DNA of 64,000 nt from Cyanoderma ruficeps (lineage: Eukaryota; Chordata; Aves; Passeriformes; Timaliidae): NCBI GenBank assembly GCA_008694505.1, contig VZDJ01007749.1, positions 781,210 to 845,209 on the forward strand. Direction: 5' to 3'. Position 1 is the first letter of the stretch; each line of letters starts with the position of its first letter. A program made the position numbers and the translations under genes. Below are positions 11,850 to 22,900 of the stretch, one piece after another. Below the pieces are notes generated by a model, which searched no databases, was not told the DNA's origin, and worked only from the letters and a program-made list of their open reading frames with translations.

Positions 11850-12371
11850 TGTAGTGGTTTGAAAACAAACCAAGTGAGAGGGTCCAAGTCAGAAAAAAAA
11901 AAATTAATAAGAGGAAAGAAAAACAAGGTAGAATAAAAATAAATCCAGTAATACAAAAGACCACTGACAGAGTCAGAATACAACCTGATCCGGGTGATGG
12001 AAGCAGTCCAGATGAGGTGGTCTTCTTGAAGCAGTGATCCCGTAGACAGGTCTGGTAGCTCCAGTCCTCTGGGAATTCAGTCCTGCTGGGGCTGCTCAAA
12101 TCCCTGATTATATCCAGGTGAGAATGCCCCTCTCCTTCCCCCTGGGCGGAGCATCTCACAATGGGATGGTGAGTGATGCAGAAGAGTCTTGATGACCCAT
12201 TAGCAAGTGATTGCTCCCAGAGGCAGTTATCTATGAATCATACAGCAAGGCATCTGATGGGCCATTAACAGAAGACAGTCCAGGGGGAGGGGTCTGGGAA
12301 ACACTGCTCCAACAAACGGCTCATGAAGGTGGTGATAGAATACTGTAAATTCTATACTACAACCCAGGACA
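11850..12371 (-). mobile_element. Solo ERVL-type LTR, family B, copy 2 (inverted)
   Basis: A 522-bp LTR on the minus strand, with plus-strand ends TGTAGTGGTTTG and AACCCAGGACA. It is flanked by a perfect 5-bp duplication CCCTA (11845-11849 and 12372-12376). It is the reverse-complement homologue of the LTR at 7890-8423; matching blocks include TCTGATGGGCCATTAACAGA and GAGCATCTCACAATGGGATG read on the plus strand. It has no internal ERV sequence. The 111-codon minus-strand frame here is an LTR translation, not a gene. Confidence 0.92.
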
Positions 12372-13610
12372 CCCTACTTGATGTTTTCTTCTGGTTTAAT
12401 CTGTTTTTGTTCAAATGTCTATAAGTGACAGAAGGAAAGGCAGACACTACTTCCAGACTGGTGATAATTTGAAGTGGAATCTGTCTTTTCCTCTGTGTGA
12501 AGTCATCTCTAGATGTTTAAATAAAGAGTACCCCACATGAAGCTGCTCTGCAAATTGTAAAATTGCTTGTTTGCAATTGGCCAGGTATCTGCAAACCCTC
12601 TATTTACCTTTAATAGCCATATTTTGCAAGTGGTAGAGGGAATTTTGTGCTGCTGATCTTGACCAAGAACTGTGATTCGAATTGAGTTTGCATTCCCTCC
12701 AGCTTTTCTTACTTCTCTCCCATGCTTTGTTCAGCCTGTGCTGCCTTTCTCGCTGGTTATAAACCCTGATCCATATTGTACCCAAATCCAACACTGGCAA
12801 AGAGTTTCATGTCAGCTGCACCACTAAATAAAATAAACCTTAATACTTTATGTTTTCAGTTGAAATTTAGTGGTTGAAATGTCAGCCTTGTAGCTCATTA
12901 AACTCTTGAAGGAGTTCAGAGTTGATAGGAAAAAGTTTATTACTTTCTTCTTGATTAAAAATGAACTATTTTAGCCTTGGAAATGACTATTTAATTAAAA
13001 AGTAAATCATGTTATATGTTCACCATGATGAACTGATAATTGGAAATTATTATTTTTGAATATCAATAAAATGGTGTAGTATTTGTGAGTGGGAAATAAA
13101 AAGCAACCTTAAAATTCTTCTCAATGATAAGCTCTGTAATGCCTATAAGCATAGGGATTACTTCTGTGTCTAATGTGGCTTAATGCTTTTATTACCTTGA
13201 ATTTCATTTAGAAATAAAAAATTATTTTCCATCACATTTTAAATATTATTCTGCAATAAACCTTGGCTGTGCCATTAAATCTTCTGGAGGTATTAGCTGC
13301 TTTTGCAGTACCAGAATTTACATTTGGCCACGCTGCAGCTGTTAGTTCAAGCCCAGGACATTTCGGGGTTGGTTTGAGCTCCAGAATTGAATGGATTTGT
13401 CTCTTTCCTCAGGATTAGATATTGTCCAGCCTGCAAATGAGGCAATAGTGCTGAGCCGTATCAGGGCAATGCACTCAGTTGGGATAGGACTGATAGAATT
13501 CCAGTGGTTATTCATTCCAAACCAATTTCAAGAGCTGTTCAAAAGCATTTAGCTTTGGGTGTCTGAGCTTTTGGCCATTTCTTTTTATACTCTCTGCTGG
13601 GAAGTCATTC

Positions 13611-13831
13611 TGATCAAAACTTATAAGGGGTTACAGAAAACGTGATCAAAACTTGTAAGGAGTTAGTCTTTCTCTTTGGGAGAAAGAATAAGGTTCTACT
13701 GAAAGTCCTACCTTGCATCTTAATTTCATTTTCGAATAAAGAACAAGGTAAACCTTTGTCTACAAGAGACGAGTCGGTGTTTGTAAAACTTTCTGTAATT
13801 AACAGACACCAAGAGGATAAAGAGAATTGGA
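13611..13831 (+). other. Weak LTR-like R-U5 candidate with short tandem duplication
   Basis: TGATCAAAACTT occurs at 13611 and again at 13643, a 32-bp period with the following AAGGRGTTA also shared. Downstream is TTTTCGAATAAAGAACAAGG, containing AATAAA, then a CG-containing stretch ACGAGTCGG. This recalls the R-U5 end of an ERV LTR but I found no upstream promoter, no partner copy and no target duplication. It could equally be unique sequence. Confidence 0.25.
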
Positions 13832-14070
13832 CACAATAAATTAGGTTTTGTTTCAACTTTCTCCTTATTCCTGCTTGCCCAGGTGGGTTATCCATTCTCT
13901 CAGTGTGAATTTTGCCATTAGATTTTGACAGAACTAAGTGAAAAATTTTAGTGTCTCTCAAGCCCAAATCAGCTTCTCACTCTTGTGAATTTGGTCAAGA
14001 GAATTTATTCCAGGAGCTCCTCTGGGCTCATGAAGGATAAAGAAATCTGAATCCTGACCTACAAGTGAGA

Positions 14071-14093
14071 ATTATTATTATTTATTATTATTT
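14071..14093. repeat. (ATT)n microsatellite
   Basis: A short imperfect run of ATTATTATTATTTATTATTA. Confidence 0.85.
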
Positions 14094-17000
14094 CACTGAT
14101 GACAATGTTGATGAAATATACTTGGAAGCTAAAATCTGAACTCACAGGTATTGGCCAACTGGTAATATTCCTTGACAGTTCTTGTGCCTGTCCATTTTAT
14201 TATTGTTTAGAAGTAAAGAAAATCCAGCATTGGTCCTGTCTGACTATGAGATTTCACTCCCCAGCTACATTGATTTTATTACTAAATTAACTTATTGCCA
14301 GTGCCCCTTTCAGTGATCACATATACCTGCTCAAGGGACATTTGGCATTTCTCTACTGGTTACTCAAGGATTTTGCTGCAGAATTTTTGCTGTAGCTGCT
14401 ATATATCGTATGCTTCCTTGCTTTTATACCAAGACACTTATGTCAAATTTGAGCAATCTTTGAGAAAGTGAGTTAATGGGTTTAGGTACTAATGACAGAG
14501 TAGGTGCTTTGATCTCGTCATTTAAATATTCACAGCCTTTTGCTTGAAGTTTTAATCACAGGTCAGCAGTGACATAGTTGCTAATGTATGATTAACAATG
14601 CAGACAATTCTGAATTTAAATTAATTTCTATATAGATAGTTTTAAAATAATCCCCTTAAAACTATTCGGTTTGCTGTTGCAAAGACACCCAAGTGCTTTT
14701 AGGGTGATTTGTGTGTGCACAAAACTCTCTTCACACAGAAACTGCCCCCATAATGGAAGCAAATCTTATGACAGCTGCAGTCTTTTAGGAGTGAAGACAG
14801 TTTCTTGCATAAAGCATAGATTTTAAAAGCTGAGCAACTTTTTATGTGGTTTATTTGTGGAATTCTTTTACCAGCTAAAAATGTAACCTGCTGCATAAAT
14901 ATTTGTTCAGGTTTAGTTGTAAAGAGATAGAGCAATGTTTCAGGTACAGTATTTCATTGTTGGAACAATCTGATTGAGGCCTATAGGGAAACTCAGATGA
15001 TGGAAAGAATTATTTGAATGCTCGCATTATTTCCAAAAGGATTTCAAGCACTTCCAGCCATGGCTATATAACATGGGTTGTGCATAACAGTTAACTCTGG
15101 AGATGATTTCTCTTTCAGTTTGGGTATTCTCAGTGGCATTCCTGCCCTCTTGTGAAATATTCAGGAATGTGTGAAATTTCCAGGTTCTCTCCAGCAAATC
15201 TGGAAGTCTAGGGGATCTATGTGTGTTTCAACTGTAAGGAGTAGGTGTTTAATCTCTGACATGAGCTTTCTGCTTTGTTTAACACTTTCATGTTTCATTC
15301 TCCCATATACACAGTGGATCTGTGTCTGTTATTTAAACCTAAAACTCTCTCACTGGGAGAAATAAAAGGCACATGAATGTCTCGTTATTGCTCTGTAAAA
15401 ACCACATCTCTGATGGCTGTGTTACTTTCTTCAGCCATTTTCTTAAAGACAGCTTTATAGGCCAAGGTTAATCTTCTCTGTAAAGCTGAGATAGTGGGCT
15501 CCAGCTTGTTTCAAGTGTTCTTTGCCTTGTTGAAAAAAGTTATTTTGTAAAGCAATATTTTTATTAAATTTCAGTTATCAGATTAACATTGTAACACATT
15601 TTTTTTTTCTTTGCAAATAGTATGGAATTCCAAAGAAGTACCAACTGCTTGTAGAATCTGAAATAAAACATTCCAAACCCATAGTGTTTCACCAGGTCAG
15701 TTGTGCCAGTCTATCTGGTAGAGTAGTCTGGACTGTTAAAATGACAAATACAGCTGTATGTTAAGAGGTTCACTGCTTTTTGGAATTATCCAGTGATAAT
15801 TAACTTTGGCTTTCAAAAAAAAAAAAGAGTACAAAGGAATGGTAGTTCTGAAAAATCTCTAGGCCACAAGCATGTAGGAGGATTCCTTACACATATACTT
15901 CCTATTTAGGAGTATCCCAATTATCAGAGCGGAGTTACATGCTTGAGTCCGTGTACTCTGAAATATTTTCTCTCATGCAAGTCAATTTCATGTGCAACTC
16001 TATCTCAAAGTAGTTGGCAAGAAATGAGAGGATTTTACATGTAATCCAAAGTTTTCAGTCTGGGTCACTGGGTTCCTGATAATTGCATCTTTTCTGGGCT
16101 GGAAATTATTACCACTGATAAGATAAAGTAGTGCTGGAAAATCTTGCACCAATTATGAAAGTATTTTCTGACATCAGACATGTTTTTTGTTCTTCCCTAC
16201 AGAAAAATGCATTCTTAGCAGATGAGATTATTTGCAGAATCTGCAGCTCTCCTTCTGGATTCTGCTCACTGAGTGAAAAGGTGAAGAAGCACCCACAAAG
16301 CAGCTGTGGAATAAAGAACCCATTTCACCCTTCAGAGCTCTCCTGCTGTTTTAGTGGAAAGCCCAATGGATGGAGGGATGAAGTTTGCAGAAAGAAAGAT
16401 CAGCTCTTGGCTGGTGAGAAGGAGATTTTAATCACAGATTCCCAGGAGAAATTTCTGAGTCAGCTTCTCTTAGCCTTGTAACAATAGCATGGAGGGTTGA
16501 ACCTCTCATCCTGCAGCTTTAACTCTGTGGATTGGTTTAAGACAATTTAAGAGGTGGACACTCTAAAATTAATTGCCTCCCCTTAGTTTCAATCAATCCC
16601 TTTCCACCAATAAGGAGAAATGAAATACGAGTAGATACAAGTGAAAAAATAAGCGTTTACTAAGAAGTGAAACAGCAACAGGCAAAAAAAAAAAAATCAG
16701 TGAATAATCAGTAGATACAAAATAGATATATCTTATGAACAATTTGAGGTCTTTAGGGAAACATAACCCTTTCAGCCTTTCTTCATGAGACAAAACTGAC
16801 TTTTGGCCATGGAAATGCCCGGACTGGACTTGACTGTGGCAAAATCATGAAATAAAAGTTGGCATTTGTTTGATAGACTGGTGTGTCAGTCCAGCCTTTT
16901 GAAGATCACCTTGAAAAAAACAGTCAAACAAATCAGCTGGTCTGGAAGAGAAAAGTGCTAAAAATCTGAAAGAAGAGACCTTTTACATAAACTTATTTTT

Positions 17001-18696
17001 AAAAAAGTTTTATGATATAAAACTTGCAGGTGATCTGAAATAGCTGGAAGCAAATTAAAGAGAAGGCTTCTGTTAGGTGAGAGAGCGTTTCTGAACCTGC
17101 CCAGTGTGAATACCTTTCCTGTTGATGCATGTGAGATCTGTTCCTCCTTCCATCTTATTCTTGTCTATTTTAGAATACAGTGTTCCTAAAATGGGTAAAT
17201 TTACTTTTCTTTATTCCCAGTCAATGGCAGTTCATGGGAACTTAAGAAGTACATTGGTAGTCAGTGGTGAGGTTTGGTTTTCTTTTTCCCTTAATATTTG
17301 GAGTTAAGTCTTTATAAAAACTGTGCTTAGACTGCAACTTTTCAGAAGTTTGTGGCTATCCTGATTGATGCTTCCTTGAGATATGTAACAGCGAAGCCAA
17401 ATAATCACAAAGAGCATGTGCTGAGTATTTCCATCCTGGGAATTTAAAATTTTCTGACTTCATTTATGATGCTGCAGTGTAACCACCTGGTGGAGTGAGT
17501 GATTGCAAGGCCTGAATAATGGTACAGACTTTTAGACCAGAATTCGTTACTTCTGTAGCTTGTATGCTTTTCTGGGCTAGAAATATTTCACAGCTTTTGC
17601 CAGCTATATTTTTTGAAAAATCACAGCTTTCTAGGGTCTTGATTCTGCTCTTACTGGAGGATGTCCCATGGTTCGGGCCTGTTTAGATGTGGCAGGTCTA
17701 ATGAAAATATGTTCTCTCTAATGAGGGCTGGATATATCTGGATTCTTCTGTTTGTTAAAACCCTTGAAGCAAAGTAAATGTAGTACCTTTATAGCAAAAC
17801 ATGAGCAAAATCACATGGTGGCTCTTTCATAGCTTGGCTTAGGAAAAATAACCCTTGTGAATGTAGATGTTAAAGCTCTCTTCCAAGGTTTGGGGGATTA
17901 AACAAGATGTGAGATGGGAATTGTCTTCATCTTCCCTCTCTTTCAAAACTAGATTGTTTTACTGTGGCAGACAAACTTGTGTGCCAGTAAACCTGATGTG
18001 CTGGGTCTCGGGGAGAGGGATGCTTTGTTTCAAACAGTCGTTTCATTAAGAAAAGGTTACTTTCTTGGATTTCTGAACAAAATGTGCTGTTGATCCAGTT
18101 CCAGTACTTTCAAGGTTTTGGTGCCTGCTGAAGTGTCTTAAAGCCTCAGAAGCAAAATAAGGAATGTTTCTTCCCCATAGATTTTAAAGTTGTGACTTTT
18201 CTCAGTTTTGCAAGAGCTTCTCAGGAGTTCCAGCATTATCTCTTTTATGTTATCATACCTCCAAACTGAAAAACCCCTTTGTTCCTGATACCAATTATCT
18301 TTTTAGGGTTGGAGGGTTGCTACAGTTCATGTATACCACAAGCTCTTGATTAATGGGAATATGTTTAGCTTTGCTATGCTCAGTCTGTGCAAAAACTCCT
18401 GCTCAGTCCTTCTGAGTTTTAATTATGGTCTTTTGGTTAGATGACTGGATTTTGCAGTAGTATAGCTGATATTAATGCATTTAAAACACATAAGTCTGGA
18501 GGATCTGATATTCCAGACCATGTTTGAGTAAGCTGAGAAGTGAGGCGGATGTTTTACTCTGCTATTTCATTGCAGGTTCAGTAGTAATTATTTACACTGA
18601 TAAATATAGAAGTGGAGCACAAAGTTCTGCCCTGGGCTTTCACTGTAACTTTGAACTTTGTAACTATTTCTTTTTCATGGGGAACAATGCAGGGGA

Positions 18697-19208
18697 TGTG
18701 ACAAAATGTGCCTGAGGAATAAGGTGGTGGCAAGATCCTATCTGTGAGGAAACCAGCAGGAATCAGGGTAGCATGTTCCCCAGGGGGCCAATCAGTGCAG
18801 CTCTGCTGACTCCCAAAAACACAAGCCAGTTCAGGAGGCCTGATGATCTGGGCTTGCCTACTGAAATATCTTCTCAAAAGAATGATCCTTATCTCCCTGT
18901 TTTCATGAGAGACGTATCTACCAGAATGCTCCCAAATAACTCCCACCAATAACCAAGCAACAAACTCCCAAGAAATACTCTTTATACTGGCTGTAGTATG
19001 GTGATGCCAACAGGCATGCTTTAAGTAAATAAGTAAGGGAGGCATTACCAGAAGAATAAACATTTGCATGTTTCCCATGTAAGCCAACTCCCTAAATGCT
19101 GGGGCTTAGGTGAGATGAACGAGCTTTGAACAAGCCCAGTTATCCACAGCAAGGTTTATGAAGGGGAAATGCCCTGTTGGGTCATTGTAGGGTTTGTGCA
19201 TGCTCACA
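18697..19208 (+). other. Possible unrecognised LTR or other repeat
   Basis: The 512-bp block starts TGTGACA and ends CTCACA, giving short inverted termini TGTGA/TCACA. Inside are a CCAAT motif (GGGCCAATCAG, near 18785) and AATAAA near 19055, in LTR-like order for the plus strand. The block is GC-richer than its flanks and contains most of the longest open frame of the window (169 codons, minus, 18578-19087), which matches no family I know. I could find no target-site duplication and no second copy in this window, so LTR identity is only a hypothesis. Confidence 0.28.
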
Positions 19209-19222
19209 TTGTACTGCCCTAA

Positions 19223-19913
19223 TGTCTTGGTTTAGAAAGACAGGTATCTGCCAGGGAAACTGGGGTTCCCCTTAGAATAGAGGATGTAAACCCCTCAACC
19301 CCCGCCAAGTTCTAATTTTGCAATTAACGGCTCTCAGGCAAAGATTTGGGAGTAGGAATAACAGCTTTTTACTAAGAATATAAGAATACAAATGTGGTAG
19401 AAAAGAAAAAAAAGAAAACAAAACCACCCCACCAAACCAGCAAACAAACAAACAACAATTTTGAAAAGCCCTGACAGGGTCAAAGCTACAACCTTGTTAG
19501 TCAGGGTGTCAAAAGCAGTCTAAAAGTGAGTCCTCCTGGAATGGCAGGTACGGTTCCACTGAGGCAGAAAATGATCCAGTAGCAGAAAAGAAAGGGTCCT
19601 GAGGTGGTGAGAAGGGTCCAGCCTTCCTCCGGTAATCGGATGAAGCAAGACCCTGTTCTGGTTTAAAGTTCCAGCTTTATCCAGGTAGGAATGGCTGGCT
19701 CCTCCCACTGGGTGGAGCATCTCACAATAGGTATGATAGGATGTAGGTATGTGTTGGGAAGGGGAGACGGCTTGGGAAGAGTGTTAATGGCCCATCATGG
19801 AGAAAGATAAGAACAATGCTCTACCTGATGTTGACCGTTGGGCCATTATCAAAAGGCACCCGCCCCCAACTGTTTTTCAGCAGATGAAATTGAATAGACT
19901 ATAACCCAGGACA
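19223..19913 (-). mobile_element. Solo ERVL-type LTR with perfect TSD
   Basis: A 691-bp LTR on the minus strand. Its plus-strand ends are TGTCTTGGTTTAG and ATAACCCAGGACA, so on its own strand it reads TGTCCTGGGTTAT...CTAAACCAAGACA. It is flanked by a perfect 5-bp duplication CCTAA (19218-19222 and 19914-19918). Its 5' half is a distant relative of family B (shared GTGAGATGCTSCACCC and GGAGCCAGCCATTC blocks), while its 3' tail (GGCAGATACCTGTCTTT on its own strand) matches the tail of the 53-kb and 63-kb LTRs. No internal ERV sequence is attached. Confidence 0.92.
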
Positions 19914-19918
19914 CCTAA

Positions 19919-22900
19919 ATAGTTAGAGCATCACCAAAGGAAGCAGCACCCACCAGAGCCAGGATCTGCAAATGTCACTGAGCAGCTGCTCTCTTTGCTC
20001 TTCCCTGAAGCACCTGGCAGGGCCCCTGGGATATTTGTCTGCGTATAACCCTGCTGACAGAATGTGGCAGCTACTAATATCCTCATTTTGTTTCCTTTGA
20101 TCTGTCATCACAAATTACAGCTTTTTCAAAACAAGTGAGGGAAGCAGAAGCCATCAGTTCTGTTGAAATTATTTTTTGGGAAAATCTATACATTTGGAAG
20201 TTGCTTGTGGAAATAGACTCAGCATTGCTTCAAAATTTGATACACCTGAAGAATCACTTTGAAACTTGATTCATTTCTAATTAAAGTGAAATGAGAAGCC
20301 ATGTGAGGGTTTTGATAAGTTCAGCTTTTGTTGCAAGAACCGTTCTACACAAGTTCTTTTCTCTCAGGGGCTTGCTGCTATTGTACCATTTTATGTTAAT
20401 AGTTTCTGAATTCACCCCACACAGTTTCATTGACTTCAATGGGAATTTTCCTAGAACAAGGAATTAAACAGTCTTCAGAATTAGTTCCCCTATGAATTCA
20501 GAATATTAGATATCCGCTCAAGTTATTTTACTTGCTGTCAATTTTTTGCCTGTTAAAATTCTTGGAGCAGATGCAATAAAACTTCTCCAAGCTTGGTAAG
20601 AAGAGTTACAGATAGTTTGACTTCTCTGCAGAAGTCTGGGAGTTTGGTTGGAGTGTGGGAAAGCTGCTCTGAGGTTCTCTTTCAGAAAGGAATTTTCAGC
20701 GCTAAGCTCGATATTTCACTGCTCTCAATTCTGCATGACTTTGATGTTCTGCATTTAAATAAAGAGAAATAACATGTTTTTGTGGTAAATAATGGGTAAA
20801 TAATAAAGGCTAGAGAAAGTAACAACAATAAAAGAAAGAAGACCCACAATAATTTACTTAGGTTTGGTTTCGTGTATGTGATGAAAGAGAAAATGTAAGG
20901 AATATATAAGAAAATGAGGAAGGGATTGTCATTAGTTGTGCCAAATTGCAGGAATACATCTTAAAATAACCACGTTCCTTCAAAGCAAACTTTAAGCTTG
21001 AAATATTTTTAGTCATTCTTGTCTTTCCTAGATGTGCTTATCTGTCAGTGTAAGTGAAATCCTAAAGCCAGTTGGGGGGACATCATAACAGACTTCCCAT
21101 GTGCCCACTGGACATTTTTCTTTCATTTTTCTAACTTGTAGATAAACAGATTGATTGGAAATTATTGCCATCTGCATTGATCCTGCCTGTGAAAGCTGCT
21201 TCCAAGTATTTTCTTTTCCACGCTTTTTATCCTATGATTTTTTTTGAAAAGGCACCTTCTCTCTGATCAAATCCTTTTGACAAGCTATGGATGATTTTGA
21301 TACTAATTCAGTTTTTATCTATAAAGTATATTTAATAAATACTTTTCAGGATGTATTAGCAAATAAGCTAGAGGTCCACATGTATCTGTATTAGATGTAC
21401 AAACTTCCCATTTTCTGATGATTAGTCAAGGAAAGAGGATTTTATGAGAATTTTCTGCAGTGAAGTTAAGTTTATTTAACATTTTGTAGTTGTGTGCCTT
21501 ATATATAGCATACCCTTCTGAACTAACATTCTTTTGGCCAGCTAGAAATGCATCTTTGGGGTATGGTTGGTTTCTAGAAAGCATAAATTCTATGGGTGTA
21601 TTTTGGTTTTCTGTTTGAAGTTGTGTGGTGCCAAATACATGGCTGTTTTGTTCAAGAAAAAGCCAGGTACTCTGGAAGCATCGTAACCACATCACCCTTA
21701 AAATGCTTTAAATTCTTTGTCTTAATGGATTGAATCTTGGCTTTCAGCACAATAACAACCCTTTCATTTTGTTTTGTTTTCTTTTGTTTCCCCCCTATCC
21801 TTCCTTGGCAATAAGGACATTTTTTTCTCTTTTCTTGAACCAGGCATACTGGACATCCTTGTTTTGTCCAGGAGAAGTCCAAGGTATTAGCACAGCAGTG
21901 AAGGTGAATTTTCACACATGGGATTCCTTCAATGGGCAATGTAGCAGTGTAATTTTAGTTTGGAAATCCTCTAGAATATAATTTGACAGTATACACTACA
22001 ACAATTCCTAATTTCATTTTGAAGCAAGCATTCCAGATCATGACTTTAGCTCTTCATTGGTGGAGCTGCTACAGAGACTTTGTTTAAGTGGTCCTGAATA
22101 CAAATGTACAAACCTTGGTTTTGGCGTAATTTGTCTAATACAGTTGTGAGTGAAAATCCTTCCTTATTGTAATAGGTAGAACACTGAAGTGAAAGGCATT
22201 TTTGTGATTCAATATTGTGACAGAGCATGTGATGAACCGGGAGGTGTGTGGTGCAAACAAGTAGAGAAAGTGAAGTGCTACACTGATACTCAAAATATAT
22301 TTTTAGTCTCGACTATCTCCTCTTCCCCTGTAGGATGAAATGACATAATTTATCATCTCAAGCTCTCCTGTACAGGCCTGGGGAACAGATAAAGCCCCCG
22401 TGGAAGCTAAGATAAAGCCATGTGATCTAAGCAGCCAGCACATAATGAAAAATATTAAATATTGTGGAAGGTTTCAGCTAGTGATTCTCCAGGGCAACTC
22501 TTGGTAATTTGGGATGTTGCTTATTCAGGACCTTACTGTCCATAAATGGTGCTTCTCATGATGGAGAAAAGATTGAAGACAGAAAAAATGGCAAGATTTG
22601 TTATGTGTAATATCTAGCTTGCTATTTCCAGCATTTTTAAAATAAATACTGTTATTGTTCAAGATCAGCATAAATCCTCAAATACTTAATTGATTCTGGA
22701 GTGAAATACTAAATTCAGGATGTGTGTGTGTATGGAAAAAATGGATTGCTGACATAGATCAAACAAGGTTGGGTTTTGTCATGCTCTGTTTTGACTATTG
22801 TTCTGTAAACCTACTTCAAGGAAGATGTTTCTGTGGCAGATCCATGATGAGCAGGCCTCAGTTAGGTTGACTCACCTATTGAATGTGAAGTAGGAAAGGA

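Larger units (their letters stand above)
12377..18696. other. Mostly unique non-coding sequence
   Basis: No supported gene. A (TTA)n tract lies at 14071-14093. A 116-codon open frame at 16131-16481 has an acceptor-like TTCTTCCCTACAG at 16189-16201 but no recognisable domain. A weak LTR-like candidate near 13.6 kb is listed separately. Confidence 0.5.

Noticed and set aside
11824..12159. 111-codon minus-strand frame, with similar frames at 8114-8370
   Set aside because: Both are translations of the family-B LTR; the similarity between them reflects LTR homology, not a conserved protein.
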